NCBI RefSeq assembly: GCF_014397005.1
Contig: NZ_JACGWS010000010.1
Location: 1 to 64,000 of the forward strand
Reading direction: 5' to 3'
Length of the DNA stretch: 64,000 nucleotides
Source of the DNA: Kordia aestuariivivens
GTDB taxonomy: Bacteria > Bacteroidota > Bacteroidia > Flavobacteriales > Flavobacteriaceae
Shown: piece after piece, positions 45,864 through 55,842 of the stretch
Layout of the letters: each line of letters starts with the position of its first letter
How positions within the stretch are numbered: the first letter of the stretch is position 1
Notes under the pieces: generated by a model
What the model saw: the letters and a program-made list of their open reading frames with translations, nothing else
Database searches by the model: none
Told to the model about the DNA's origin: nothing
Translations under genes and position numbers: made by a program

Positions 45864-46226
45864 GTTTTTAAGTATTGTTGCTCAACGTATATATAACAAG
45901 AATTCCTCTTATCATACTTAATTTAATACATACCAGGAAATTAAATTACATCAATTTCCTCTTACTTCTCGTAAATGTAAAACAAAGATTACACATACAC
46001 AATGCGGTTTCCCGTAAAGAAGTAAAGAAGTAGGTGTTGCGAGTATGAGATTGTTTCACAAAGCTTGTCTTGAGTAACGTTGAAAGGTTCGCAAAGACGT
46101 TTCCTTATTTGGTAACTATATCTTGATTTTAAGCGGTGTTCATTTTAGGGTTTGCAGAAACAATAGCATCTTCCTTTTATGAAATAGATAGATGAAAAGA
46201 CAATAACTTTTTGCATTAATAGAACG
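45864..46226. repeat. Spacer with ~125-bp dispersed repeat (copy A)
   Basis: A ~125-bp element (about 45973-46100) recurs with substitutions at 48850-48975, and its left third at about 47208-47250. Shared words: CAATGCGGTTTCCCGTAAAG or close variants, then GAGATTG(T/C)TTCAC(A/G)AAGCTTG, then GAAAGGTTCGCAA(A/T)GACG. All copies flank the lipoprotein/membrane-protein block. An 8-bp inverted repeat AGGAAATT/AATTTCCT lies at about 45935-45960. No coding frame. Confidence 0.75.
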
Positions 46227-46379
46227 CTAAGACTTTGATCTTTTTACTAAATTAAAAACAAGAGCTAAAATCATTATTGCTAATAATACATATTGAACCA
46301 TAACAAGATTATCTTTCTTATCAAATAGTTGAATGAGTAAAATTAGAAGCAACGGAATAAAAATTATATATTTTTTCAT
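46227..46379 (-). CDS. Small two-helix membrane protein
   Basis: A 50-residue reading frame, ATG at 46379 to TAG at 46227. Two membrane segments (about 4-18 and 28-44) with a charged turn KKDN between them and a basic tail KRSKS. It starts 2 nt after the stop of the lipoprotein gene on the same strand, so it is probably co-translated with it. This is the size and topology of small immunity or accessory proteins, but no homology is recognised. Confidence 0.6.
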   Translation of the reverse strand: MKKYIIFIPLLLILLIQLFDKKDNLVMVQYVLLAIMILALVFNLVKRSKS

Positions 46380-46381
46380 AG

Positions 46382-47029
46382 TTATTGATTTTCAAGGCAA
46401 CTTGTATGGTCATTTGATGCGTCATCATAGCACAGTGCCATAACAGTTATTGCGGCAGCAGTTCCTATTGCAGTTCCAATACCAATTGTGAAAAAGGCTG
46501 AAATACCCGCAGCTGTTACTGCTATAGCGTAATTCCTTGCGCATCTCGATCGTGCTTCTATGTATGCATCTGCACAAGATCCATTTTTACCAGTAAATGC
46601 AATTGTTTCTTCTAAATCCTTAGTATCAAATTGTCTGTGTATTTCAATATTAATTTTACTAATTATTTCTTTTTGATCTAAATTTACTAAATCTTTAACA
46701 AAGTTATTTGTGTTATTTTGTATCTCTAGATATATTTTAGCTATTTCTGAACTTTTTGAAAAATTAGCGCCTTGTAGAAACTCTGTGAATTCTTTAACAT
46801 TATCAAATTTATCAGGAAATTTCGATAACATTTCCATATTAATATCATCTTCTTTACTGTAAATTTCTATAATTTTATTCGTTAACGATATATGTTTCTC
46901 TGTAAATTCTTCAATTGTTAAAAAGCTTAATTCTTCATTACTGTTTGGGTTATAACAGGATGAAAATAAAACTAATAATGATAAAATAAAGCCCAGATAG
47001 GGTTTTCTTAATGTACTTAAACTATTCAT
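46382..47029 (-). CDS. Lipoprotein with C-terminal glycine-zipper segment
   Basis: 215 residues, unrecognised. Lipoprotein signal (LLVLFSSCYNP, Cys at about 25), a charged helical middle (about 35-140), then CADAYIEARSRCARNYAIAV followed by a Gly/Ala-rich hydrophobic segment (GISAFFTIGIGTAIGTAAAI) and a short Cys-containing tail. The Gly-Ala stretch could insert in or span a membrane. It is followed by the 50-residue membrane protein. Function unknown. Confidence 0.65.
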   Translation of the reverse strand: MNSLSTLRKPYLGFILSLLVLFSSCYNPNSNEELSFLTIEEFTEKHISLTNKIIEIYSKEDDINMEMLSKFPDKFDNVKEFTEFLQGANFSKSSEIAKIYLEIQNNTNNFVKDLVNLDQKEIISKINIEIHRQFDTKDLEETIAFTGKNGSCADAYIEARSRCARNYAIAVTAAGISAFFTIGIGTAIGTAAAITVMALCYDDASNDHTSCLENQ

Positions 47030-47483
47030 GCTTTTAAATTTTTAGAGAAAAACCGTTCTTGATGATTTTACATGACTTTTCTAATTTGCAACAATTCTTA
47101 CTCTTTTGATTATCTTATATTCTAGAGTATTTACGTTTTTTATTTAAAGTCTGAATTTTATCCAAAACCAATATCTAAACAACTCTCTATCTTTTTAGTA
47201 AAGATAAGATAAAGATTACATACAAGTAGTGTGGTTTCCCGTAAAGGGCAAAAAAAACATGAAAAAAAATCGAATTACTCAATAACTGTACGAGAAAGAG
47301 AGCTGTAAGAGAATTATGTAATTTGCTATATGAGAGGCAAATTGCCACTAAAACGTATACAATACTTATAAATGAGAACCTAAAAATGGTCAACACTATA
47401 GAAGGAAGTACATTTGAACCTTGAACAATTTCCGACTTTCAATCTAAAAAATCCAACACTCCAAGAAGTATAATTAAGTCTAA
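47030..47483. other. Gene-free AT-rich spacer
   Basis: Holds a partial copy of the repeat seen at 45973 (about 47208-47250, ATTACATACAAGTAGTGTGG then TTTCCCGTAAAGGG) and TCTAA/AGTC words at 47440-47490. A 69-codon minus-strand frame (47187-47396) is present but overlaps the repeat and has no supporting signal. Nothing else seen. Confidence 0.45.
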
Positions 47484-48797
47484 TTAATCTTTATAGTACC
47501 AAAAAGGAATTTTAGACACATTCCAATTTGTTGTATCACCTTTTCTGATTCTTAAGCGGTTCACTTTTAATATGTGTTTGCCATCTATTAAATTTTTAGT
47601 GCTAACGTACGTTTCAAAACCTAAATTACCTTTTTTACTCTTGGCTATAATAAAATCAGCATCATACTTAATGGTATCTATTTTTACTGAATACATATCA
47701 TTAAATGTTTTTAAGTAAGCGCGTCTTAGACTATCTGGCTTATTAAAGTTGTTACCAAATGTAATAGCCGATCTCAATCCACGACTATCTTCATCTGGCT
47801 TTAATTCTGGATTAAAATTAAATATGTTGTCTTCTATATTTTTAGAAAATACGACAAACACTTTTACATAATTATCAGCGATGACTTTTGATTGGATTGC
47901 CACATCATCAATAAATCCATCACTATCAGATAATAAATCTTCATAGTTATTATTGTTCGCAACATATTCACTTGAAGTCATGTCGTTCCCTAAAAAATTT
48001 GAAACATTGTATTTAAGAGTTGTGGCTAATGCTATTAATATATAGAATGGTACCAATGCAAAACTTAATCGTTTTCCAAACTTATTATCTAGAAAATTAT
48101 ACACCAATGGTCTATACAGAAAAGACAAGGTAATAAAACCAAAGACCCTATATATAGGGAAATACAAGATAGATAACCATTTTTTCTTTTTAAGAAAACC
48201 GAGCGTTAAAAAGTCAATTAAAGTAAAAAACATTCCGAAAATGATAAATACCATAAGCGGTATACCAACACCATGAGATAGCCAGCCAGGTAAATCGTCA
48301 TTGCCTATTAATAGATTCGCAATAAAAACAATAGCGAGTATGGTGAACGTTATTGCCAAAACATAAAAGATGAGTAAAAAAGAAATTGCAAAGATGACAC
48401 TACAATAGTTTTCTAATGTGCCAATATATTTATCGAAAGAGCCAACTTTCTTCTTTAAGTGATTCGTGAATTTCTTGCTGTATTTTAAACTATCATAATC
48501 AATATCACCTGATACATAACGCAAGCCTAAAGCACCTATCCATAATCCGCGCAATAATACATGAAACAATAGATTAAAGATTAATATATAACAAGATATT
48601 GTTGCAACTAGTGAAATAGCAAACTTATATATTTGGCGATTATTTTCAGCTTCTACAAGGCTTTCTGTAATCGTTGGGATGGCTGTAAATAAACCGAAAA
48701 TTGCAAAACCAGAGATGAGTAGCTCTAGCTGCCAACTTTCTTCTTGGAGTTTATGTAATAGCTTTTTAAATTCTGGCTTTGTATAATCGTTCTGCAT
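47484..48797 (-). CDS. Polytopic membrane protein, unknown
   Basis: 437 residues. About six membrane helices in the N-terminal two thirds (roughly 28-45, 60-90, 132-165, 178-200, 215-235, 252-270) and a soluble C-terminal domain of ~160 residues with several Asp/Asn-rich turns. Start MQNDYTKPEFKKLLHKLQEE is charged and amphipathic. I do not recognise the family. It is a single gene flanked by copies of the ~125-bp repeat and by TCTAA-word repeats, which suggests an accessory gene. Confidence 0.7.
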   Translation of the reverse strand: MQNDYTKPEFKKLLHKLQEESWQLELLISGFAIFGLFTAIPTITESLVEAENNRQIYKFAISLVATISCYILIFNLLFHVLLRGLWIGALGLRYVSGDIDYDSLKYSKKFTNHLKKKVGSFDKYIGTLENYCSVIFAISFLLIFYVLAITFTILAIVFIANLLIGNDDLPGWLSHGVGIPLMVFIIFGMFFTLIDFLTLGFLKKKKWLSILYFPIYRVFGFITLSFLYRPLVYNFLDNKFGKRLSFALVPFYILIALATTLKYNVSNFLGNDMTSSEYVANNNNYEDLLSDSDGFIDDVAIQSKVIADNYVKVFVVFSKNIEDNIFNFNPELKPDEDSRGLRSAITFGNNFNKPDSLRRAYLKTFNDMYSVKIDTIKYDADFIIAKSKKGNLGFETYVSTKNLIDGKHILKVNRLRIRKGDTTNWNVSKIPFWYYKD

Positions 48798-48849
48798 TAA
48801 TTTTTATATTATTTTATAAATATAATATTATTATAAAAACTGTAATCAT

Positions 48850-48975
48850 ATTTATAATGAAGATTATACATGTGCAATGCAGTTTTCCGTAAAGCAGGAA
48901 AGAAATAGGGATAGCGATTATGAGATTGCTTCACGAAGCTTGTCTTGAGCAACGTCGAAAGGTTCGCAATGACGT
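48850..48975. repeat. ~125-bp dispersed repeat (copy B)
   Basis: Second full copy of the element at about 45973-46100, same orientation, roughly 80-85 percent identical by eye. Followed by TCTAA/AGTC word repeats up to the GH20 gene. Confidence 0.75.
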
Positions 48976-49013
48976 ATCTAACAAGTCTAATAATCCAAGC
49001 AGTCTAAGCAAGT

Positions 49014-51326
49014 CTATTTAACAACAATCTCATCCAAAAAAGTCCACGCTTTATGTCCTGCACCTTGCAAACCATCAGGAATGACTCCGTAATTTGGAAT
49101 AAAGATTTCTATATACTGCGTCGTGAGTTCTTCAATTTGTAACGTATATGGAATAAGCGTAGCATCGCTTTTTGAAATTAGAGCGATCCTGTTCAGTGTT
49201 CTGCCATCTTCATCATTAATAAAACTAAAACCAATTTCTTCTGGCGCGTGAATCCATTGTCCGCTTGCGTTGTAAAATCGTGTGGAAATGCTGCTAATTG
49301 TGGTGGGTTTTCCCAAGTCAATTTTAATTGTGACATCTTTTCCCGAAAAACCTAACCATTCTTTATCGCCATAACGTTTACTACTTCCCGAAACGCCATT
49401 GATCAATCCTTCTTTTCCGCTTCCAGGATATGCTTTGCTTGGTGTTGGATCTAAGGTAATTGTTGCGCCAACGGCTTTGTGATTGTTGAATGTTAGCGTA
49501 AAATCGCGACCTAACTTTTCTTTTTCGTTAAAAACAGCCGCTTTCAATACGGTTGAACCTTCAATTGGTAGCGTACCATTGTAAACTTCCGAAGTTATTG
49601 TTGGAGACGATTCATCCGTTGTATAGCGAATTGTTTTATCCTTAATCGTTGTTTGCAAGTCAAAAACCAATTGCTCGTTTTGTTTCGTGATTTCACCTTC
49701 AATCTCATACAAATGATTTGCATAATTTACATTTTGTGCATCCAAACGTTTGTGAAAAAGCGATAGACGGTAGGTAAAATGTTGATAATCTTTTTGTTGA
49801 TAATCTCTTTTCGTTGGATTCGACCAAACAACTTCTGCCATAGCAATAATTCTTGGAAACACCATATATTCCGCTTGTTCGGAAGTCGAAATGTATTCTG
49901 TCCATAAATTTCCTTGTGCGCCCAACACATGTTTGGCTTCTTCTTCGTTGAGTTCTTTAGGAATCGGATTAAAATTATATACTTTTTCTAATGGTAAATA
50001 GCCGCCAATCGCCAACGGTTCAGCGTCATTATCCGATTGATAATAATCAAAATACGCATGTGAAGTAGGTGTCAAAATTACGTTATGACCCGCTTTTGCA
50101 GCTTCCACAGCGCCTTCTGTGCCACGCCACGACATCACAGTTGCATTTGGCGCCAAGCCACCTTCTAGAATTTCGTCCCAACCAATAATTTGTTTGCCTT
50201 TGCTATTGATATATTTTTCTATGCGTGCAATAAAATAGCTCTGCAAGCCATATTCATCTTTTAATTTTTCCTTTTTTATTAATGCCTGACAATGTTCACA
50301 GGCTTTCCAACGAGTTTTTGGAGCTTCATCGCCGCCGATATGAATATACTTTCCAGGGAAAAGTGGCATCACTTCATCCAAAACATTTTCTAAAAATGTG
50401 AAGGTTTCCGCTGTTGGACAATAGATATCTTCAAAAACGCCCCATTTTGTAGCCACTTTGGTTGGTTTGCCTGTACATCCTAAATTTGGGTACGCAGCAA
50501 TGGCAGCTTGCGAATGTCCGGGCATTTCTATTTCTGGAATTACGGTGACAAATCGTTCGGTAGCATATTTTACAATAGCTGCAACTTCTTCTTGTGTGTA
50601 AAATCCGCCATATTTTTTTCCATCAAATTGTTGAGGTTCTTCGTTATAATGCCCAATTAGTGTTTCATCGCGATAAGCGGCAACTTTTTGTAATTCAGGA
50701 TATTGCTTAATCTCAATGCGCCAACCTTGATCGTCGGTTAAATGCCAATGAAAGGTATTCATCTTTAGCATTGCCATCATATCAATGTATTTTTTGATGA
50801 ATTCCACGGAAAAGAAATGTCGCGATACATCCAAGTGCATTCCGCGATACACAAATCGTGGCGCATCTTTTATTAAGGCACATTTTAACAGAATTGTTTT
50901 ATGAGGGAAGGTTTTATTTTCTACAGTAGCTGGAAAAAATTGACGTAAGCTTTGAAACGCATAAAAAGCACCTTTTGCGGTTTTCGCTTTGATCGTGATT
51001 AGAGAAATATCAACCTTCAATTCATAGCCTTCCTCATTTTCAATACTCTCATCAAATATAAATTGCAGTAGATTTCCATTTGGTTTGCTGTCATAAGGGA
51101 GTTTATATCCAAGTTTTTCTTCAAAAAAATCATTCGCAAAATTTGCTGCGCTTCTTAATTCAAAATCTGTATGTAGGGATACATTTTTATCAAAAACAAA
51201 ATCTTCGTTACTAACACCGTCGAAACTAGGAGTTGGAAGAATAAAAGGTGTAATGGACGGCTCTGGTTTAGTACAACTTACAATACAAAGTAAAATTACA
51301 AGTTTAAAAAAAATATTGCTTCTCAT
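49014..51326 (-). CDS. Beta-N-acetylhexosaminidase, GH20, lipoprotein
   Basis: 770 residues. Lipoprotein signal (LLCIVSCTKPEP), GH20b domain (about 30-145), catalytic TIM barrel (about 150-505) with the Asp-Glu pair in HIGGDEAPKTRW (about 332), and a C-terminal chitobiase-like plus discoidin-like domain (KDVTIKIDLGKPTTISSIST). It removes terminal GlcNAc or GalNAc from glycans. Divergent from the GH92 gene with only 40 nt between the start codons, so shared control is likely. Confidence 0.93.
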   Translation of the reverse strand: MRSNIFFKLVILLCIVSCTKPEPSITPFILPTPSFDGVSNEDFVFDKNVSLHTDFELRSAANFANDFFEEKLGYKLPYDSKPNGNLLQFIFDESIENEEGYELKVDISLITIKAKTAKGAFYAFQSLRQFFPATVENKTFPHKTILLKCALIKDAPRFVYRGMHLDVSRHFFSVEFIKKYIDMMAMLKMNTFHWHLTDDQGWRIEIKQYPELQKVAAYRDETLIGHYNEEPQQFDGKKYGGFYTQEEVAAIVKYATERFVTVIPEIEMPGHSQAAIAAYPNLGCTGKPTKVATKWGVFEDIYCPTAETFTFLENVLDEVMPLFPGKYIHIGGDEAPKTRWKACEHCQALIKKEKLKDEYGLQSYFIARIEKYINSKGKQIIGWDEILEGGLAPNATVMSWRGTEGAVEAAKAGHNVILTPTSHAYFDYYQSDNDAEPLAIGGYLPLEKVYNFNPIPKELNEEEAKHVLGAQGNLWTEYISTSEQAEYMVFPRIIAMAEVVWSNPTKRDYQQKDYQHFTYRLSLFHKRLDAQNVNYANHLYEIEGEITKQNEQLVFDLQTTIKDKTIRYTTDESSPTITSEVYNGTLPIEGSTVLKAAVFNEKEKLGRDFTLTFNNHKAVGATITLDPTPSKAYPGSGKEGLINGVSGSSKRYGDKEWLGFSGKDVTIKIDLGKPTTISSISTRFYNASGQWIHAPEEIGFSFINDEDGRTLNRIALISKSDATLIPYTLQIEELTTQYIEIFIPNYGVIPDGLQGAGHKAWTFLDEIVVK

Positions 51327-51366
51327 TTTAGTATATTAGATGCCATAAAATTAGCAATCTATTTTA

Positions 51367-54318
51367 ATGAAACTTCAACACATCACTATTTTTATTGTCA
51401 TGGTACTATTTTTTAGTTGTACGAATGATGAAAAAATACACATCGCACAAAAAGATTCCTCATTAATTAGTTATGTAAATCCTTTCATTGGAACTGGTGG
51501 ACATGGACATACCTATCCAGGCGCAACGATGCCGTTTGGAATGATGCAACTCAGTCCAGACACGCGTTTGGATGGTTGGGACGGATGTTCGGGGTATCAT
51601 TATTCGGATAACTATATTTATGGTTTTTCGCATACGCATTTGAGCGGAACAGGCGTTTCTGATTACGGAGACATTTTGCTAATGCCAACCAATGAAATTA
51701 ATTTTAATAATGGTTCCAATGGAGAAAAAGGCTATCGCGCACACTTTTCGCATGATAATGAAGTTGCGGAACCTGGTTATTACAAAGTACATTTAGATTC
51801 TACGAATATTGATGTTGAATTAACGGTTTCCAAACGAAGCGGAATGCATAAGTACACATTTCCAACTGCGGAAAATCAAGTAGTGATGTTAGATTTGGTG
51901 CATCGTGATAAAGTATTGGATGCAAAAATTGACAAGATTTCTGATACGGAACTCGTCGGTTATCGATTTTCAAACGCTTGGGCAACAGATCAACGGTTGT
52001 TTTATGTTATAAAAACATCGCATCCTTTTGATGATATGTTACAATCGCCACCAAAACAAGGAATGCCGGGCGCACGAAGAACCGCGTTGACATTTATCAA
52101 TCCGAATAACGAACCGATTTATATTAAAATTGGAATTTCAGCAGTTGATGTGGAAGGTGCTAAGAAAAATCTGGAAACAGAAATAGGAGCGAAGACATTT
52201 TCAGCAATTAAAAAAATAGCGCAAGAAACGTGGGAAACACAATTAGAAAAGATTGTGATTGAAAGCAACGATCTTGATTATAAAACAAATTTCTACACTG
52301 CATTATATCACACGATGCTGGCACCAAATTTATACCAAGATGTGGATGGACGTTATCGTGATATGGATTTAGAAATTCATCAATCGGATGATCACAAACA
52401 TTATACGGTTTTCTCTTTGTGGGATACGTATCGCGCGGCACATCCGTTGTATACAATTATTGAGCAAGAACGCACGAACGATTTCATAAAAACATTTATA
52501 AAGAAATACGAATCTGGCGGAATTATGCCAATTTGGGATTTATCAGCAAATTATACAGGTTGTATGATTGGATATCACGCTGTTCCTGTGATTGCGGATG
52601 CATACCTAAAAGGCATTCGTGAGTATGATGTAGAAAAGGTATTTGAAGCCATGAAACATAGTGCTACACGTGATAAATTAGGCTTAAATTATTACAAAGA
52701 AATCGGGTATATTCCTGTGGAAAAAGAATCGGAATCAGTGTCTAAAACCTTAGAATACGCCTATGACGATTGGACAATTGCTGAAATGGCAAAAGCACTC
52801 GGGAAAACCGAAGATTATGTCGAATTTACCAAACGAGCACAATACTATAAAAACGTATTTGATCCTGAAACGCAGTTTATGCGTGGACGTTTCAGAAACA
52901 CTTGGTTTGCACCTTTTGATCCGTATGAAGTGAATTTTAATTATACCGAAGCAAACTCATGGCAATACAGTTTTTATGTGCCGCAAGATGTTTCAGGCTT
53001 TATTGAATTATTAGGTGGAAAAGACAAACTTGAAGCACAATTAGATAAATTATTTACGGCGAATCAAGAAACTTCTGGACGTAATCAGGCAGATATTACT
53101 GGGTTGATTGGGCAATACGCGCATGGAAATGAGCCAAGTCATCACATGGCATATTTGTATAATTTCATCAATAAACCTGCAAAAACACAAGAATACGTTC
53201 ATCAAATTCTAACAACTTTATATAAAAACGAACCTGATGGCGTTTCTGGAAATGAAGATTGTGGACAAATGAGCGCGTGGTATGTATTGAGCAGTTTAGG
53301 ATTTTATTCCGTAACGCCTGGAACAAACGAATATATCATTGGAACGCCATTATTTGATAAGGCAACGATCAATTTGGAGAACGGAAAAACGTTTACCGTG
53401 GTTGCGAATAATAGCTCAAAAGCAAATAAATACATAAAATCGGCGACATTGAACGGTCAAGATCATCCGTATACTTTTATTTCGCATGAAGACATTATGA
53501 ATGGCGGAAGTTTGGTTTTTGAAATGACCAATACAGCTTCCGATTGGGGAACGAAAGACGCGCACATTCCGGTAACGGAAATTATGGAACATAAAATTGT
53601 ACCGCCGCCATTTATTGCAAAAGGAAATATTGCGTTTAAAGGAGAAACAACAGTATCGTTACAAACGGTTGACAAAGAAGCGAAGATTTACTATCAACTC
53701 ATGAATATGCTTCAAGCTGAAAAGCCTGATTTTGTAGAATATACACAACCAATTACGATTTCTGAAATAAGTGTATTAAAAACTTATGCACAACGGGGCG
53801 ATGTGAAAAGTGCCGAAATCATGACAGAATTCTTCAAAATTGATCCAAATTTAAAAATTGAACTCGGAACCGAATACGCCAATCAATACAATGCAGGCGG
53901 ACAAAACGCACTGATTGATGGAATTTTTGGAACCGAAGATTTCCGAACTGGAACATGGCAAGGATATTTTGACAAAGATGTCATTGCTACGATAGATTTA
54001 GGAAGCGTGAAAGACATAGAATATATTGGTGTCAACTTTTTACAAGATCAAAAATCGTGGATCTTTTTACCAACCGAAGTAGAATTTTTAATCTCTACGG
54101 ATGGAAAACGATTTACGTCAATTCGAAAACATCCGTATGGAGAAATTACACCAAAAGAAAAGCCTAAAGTAGAAGAATTTAGTTTGGCTTTTAAAGGGAA
54201 AAAAGCGCGCTACGTAAGAGTCATTGCAAAGAAACTAGGCGTATTACCCGAATGGCATTTAGGATATAAACACGATGGACGTTCGTGGTTGTTTGTAGAT
54301 GAAATTGAGATAAAGTGA
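51367..54318 (+). CDS. Alpha-mannosidase, GH92 family, lipoprotein
   Basis: 983 residues. Lipoprotein signal (VLFFSCTNDEK), GH92 catalytic modules from about residue 30 to 730 (NPFIGTGGHGHTYPGATMPF, YRDMDLEIHQ, DYGDILLMPT, NEDCGQMSAWYVLSSLGFYS) and a C-terminal F5/8-type discoidin domain (about 840-983). GH92 enzymes are Ca-dependent exo-alpha-mannosidases that trim N-glycan antennae. Divergent from GH20. Confidence 0.93.
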   Translation: MKLQHITIFIVMVLFFSCTNDEKIHIAQKDSSLISYVNPFIGTGGHGHTYPGATMPFGMMQLSPDTRLDGWDGCSGYHYSDNYIYGFSHTHLSGTGVSDYGDILLMPTNEINFNNGSNGEKGYRAHFSHDNEVAEPGYYKVHLDSTNIDVELTVSKRSGMHKYTFPTAENQVVMLDLVHRDKVLDAKIDKISDTELVGYRFSNAWATDQRLFYVIKTSHPFDDMLQSPPKQGMPGARRTALTFINPNNEPIYIKIGISAVDVEGAKKNLETEIGAKTFSAIKKIAQETWETQLEKIVIESNDLDYKTNFYTALYHTMLAPNLYQDVDGRYRDMDLEIHQSDDHKHYTVFSLWDTYRAAHPLYTIIEQERTNDFIKTFIKKYESGGIMPIWDLSANYTGCMIGYHAVPVIADAYLKGIREYDVEKVFEAMKHSATRDKLGLNYYKEIGYIPVEKESESVSKTLEYAYDDWTIAEMAKALGKTEDYVEFTKRAQYYKNVFDPETQFMRGRFRNTWFAPFDPYEVNFNYTEANSWQYSFYVPQDVSGFIELLGGKDKLEAQLDKLFTANQETSGRNQADITGLIGQYAHGNEPSHHMAYLYNFINKPAKTQEYVHQILTTLYKNEPDGVSGNEDCGQMSAWYVLSSLGFYSVTPGTNEYIIGTPLFDKATINLENGKTFTVVANNSSKANKYIKSATLNGQDHPYTFISHEDIMNGGSLVFEMTNTASDWGTKDAHIPVTEIMEHKIVPPPFIAKGNIAFKGETTVSLQTVDKEAKIYYQLMNMLQAEKPDFVEYTQPITISEISVLKTYAQRGDVKSAEIMTEFFKIDPNLKIELGTEYANQYNAGGQNALIDGIFGTEDFRTGTWQGYFDKDVIATIDLGSVKDIEYIGVNFLQDQKSWIFLPTEVEFLISTDGKRFTSIRKHPYGEITPKEKPKVEEFSLAFKGKKARYVRVIAKKLGVLPEWHLGYKHDGRSWLFVDEIEIK

Positions 54319-54333
54319 TTTATAATTTGAGAT

Positions 54334-54406
54334 GTCAAATCGAGCGCAGTCGAGATTCAATGTAAACAGATGTACTCATAAGCTTCTCGACTGCGCTCGA
54401 AGTGAC
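54334..54406. repeat. Inverted pair of TCGAGCGCAGTCGAGA elements
   Basis: One copy (54334-54356) and its inverted partner (54383-54406) about 26 nt apart, so the transcript could form one long hairpin downstream of the GH92 stop codon. This may act as an mRNA end or stabiliser. Confidence 0.8.
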
Positions 54407-54510
54407 AAAAAATTAAATAATATCAAAAGAAGTCAAAAAACGATTGGCTGTTTCTCATAAAATTCATTTAATTTGAAACTAAGAAAAGGCAGCTCTAAAA
54501 TCTATCACAG

Positions 54511-55524
54511 ATGAAAAGAAGAAAATTTATACAAAGCGCGGCTTTGACAGGATTAGGCTTGACCGTTGGAACGGCGTTAGCATCATGTGCTGACGAAAAA
54601 AAGGAAGCTGTTAAAACTGCTGCGGCAGGAACCACAACAAACGCAAAACCTGTTATTCCACTTGTTGTGGCAACTTGGAATGTTCCAAATGCAACAGCAA
54701 AAGCATGGGAAGTTTTACAAGAAGGTAAATCTGCGTTGGACGCGGTAGAACAAGGCGTAATGATTGAAGAAGCCGACGAAAAAAATCAATCTGTGGGAAT
54801 TGGCGGTTTGCCCGATAGAGACGGAAATGTAACACTCGATGCGTGTATTATGAACAAAGAAGGCGATTATGGCGCAGTCGTTTGTATTGAAAATATAAAA
54901 CATCCAATTTCGGTTGCCCGAAAAGTCATGGAAGATACACCACATGTACTTTTAGCTGGAAATGGCGCAAGGCAATTTGCTGTTGAAAGCGGTTTTATAC
55001 CTGAAAATTTACTCACAGAATCTTCTAAAAAAGCATGGGAGAAATGGAAAGTAGAAGCAAAGTACAAACCAATTATCAATGTGGAAAACCATGATACGAT
55101 TGGCATGTTAGCGATTGACAAAAACGGCGATATATCTGGCGCGTGTACCACAAGTGGATTATCGTACAAAATGCAAGGTCGTGTGGGCGATTCGGCAATT
55201 ATTGGTTCTGGATTGTTCATTGATAACGAAATTGGAGGTGCCACCGCAACTGGAATGGGCGAAGAAGTTTTAAAAACCGTTGGAAGCTTTCTGATTGTTG
55301 AACTCATGCGACAAGGAAAGTCACCGCAAGAAGCGTGCGAAGAAGCTGTTGGGCGTGTGATTAAAAAAAGCCCGAACTTCAAAGATTTCCAAGTGGGCTA
55401 CATAGCTGTCAACAAACAAGGAGAAGTAGGCGCGTATTGTATTCACGAGTGGTTTAATTACACCGTATATCAAAACAACGAAAACAAAAATCACAAGTCT
55501 GATTATTACACTAAAACAAAATAG
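54511..55524 (+). CDS. N4-(beta-N-acetylglucosaminyl)-L-asparaginase
   Basis: 337 residues, Ntn-hydrolase (glycosylasparaginase). A twin-arginine or lipoprotein-like signal (KRRKFIQSAALTGLGLTVG then ASC) exports it. The autocleaved nucleophile is T196 in ENHDTIGMLAIDK, and GACTTSGLSYKMQGRVGDS and GGATATGMGEE bind substrate. It cuts the GlcNAc-Asn link, the last step of N-glycan release from peptide. Completes the glycosidase set with GH2, GH20 and GH92. Confidence 0.93.
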   Translation: MKRRKFIQSAALTGLGLTVGTALASCADEKKEAVKTAAAGTTTNAKPVIPLVVATWNVPNATAKAWEVLQEGKSALDAVEQGVMIEEADEKNQSVGIGGLPDRDGNVTLDACIMNKEGDYGAVVCIENIKHPISVARKVMEDTPHVLLAGNGARQFAVESGFIPENLLTESSKKAWEKWKVEAKYKPIINVENHDTIGMLAIDKNGDISGACTTSGLSYKMQGRVGDSAIIGSGLFIDNEIGGATATGMGEEVLKTVGSFLIVELMRQGKSPQEACEEAVGRVIKKSPNFKDFQVGYIAVNKQGEVGAYCIHEWFNYTVYQNNENKNHKSDYYTKTK

Positions 55525-55571
55525 TAACTAGTTGTGAGTTATGAGTTATGAGTTAAGAGTAAAAACGAAGT

Positions 55572-55783
55572 AACGAATCAACAAAAAACAAATCAACAAA
55601 AAACAAATCAACAAAAAACAAAGTGTAAGAGTTTATAAGTTTAGCAGTTTATGCTTTGAAACAAACAGGTATCAGTTAAAAGTTAAAAAGTGATGAGTTA
55701 CGAGTTGCGTAAAACGAATTAACGAATCAACAAAAAACGAAGTTTAAGAGTTTATAAGTTTAGTAGTTTATGCTCTGAAAATA
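55572..55783. repeat. Direct repeats in the glycosylasparaginase-MFS spacer
   Basis: Three tandem 15-mers ATCAACAAAAAACAA (55577-55621), then TAAGAGTTTATAAGTTTAGC-type text (from 55627). The whole block recurs with changes about 115 nt further (55722-55783). The 318-nt spacer has no other feature. Confidence 0.75.
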
Positions 55784-55842
55784 AATAGAAATCAACCAAT
55801 TTAACCAGTAACTAACAATTAACATTCAACAACCAATCCAAC

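Noticed and set aside
47187-47396. 69-codon hydrophobic frame on the minus strand
   Set aside because: It overlaps a copy of a dispersed repeat, has no start-site support and no relation to neighbours.
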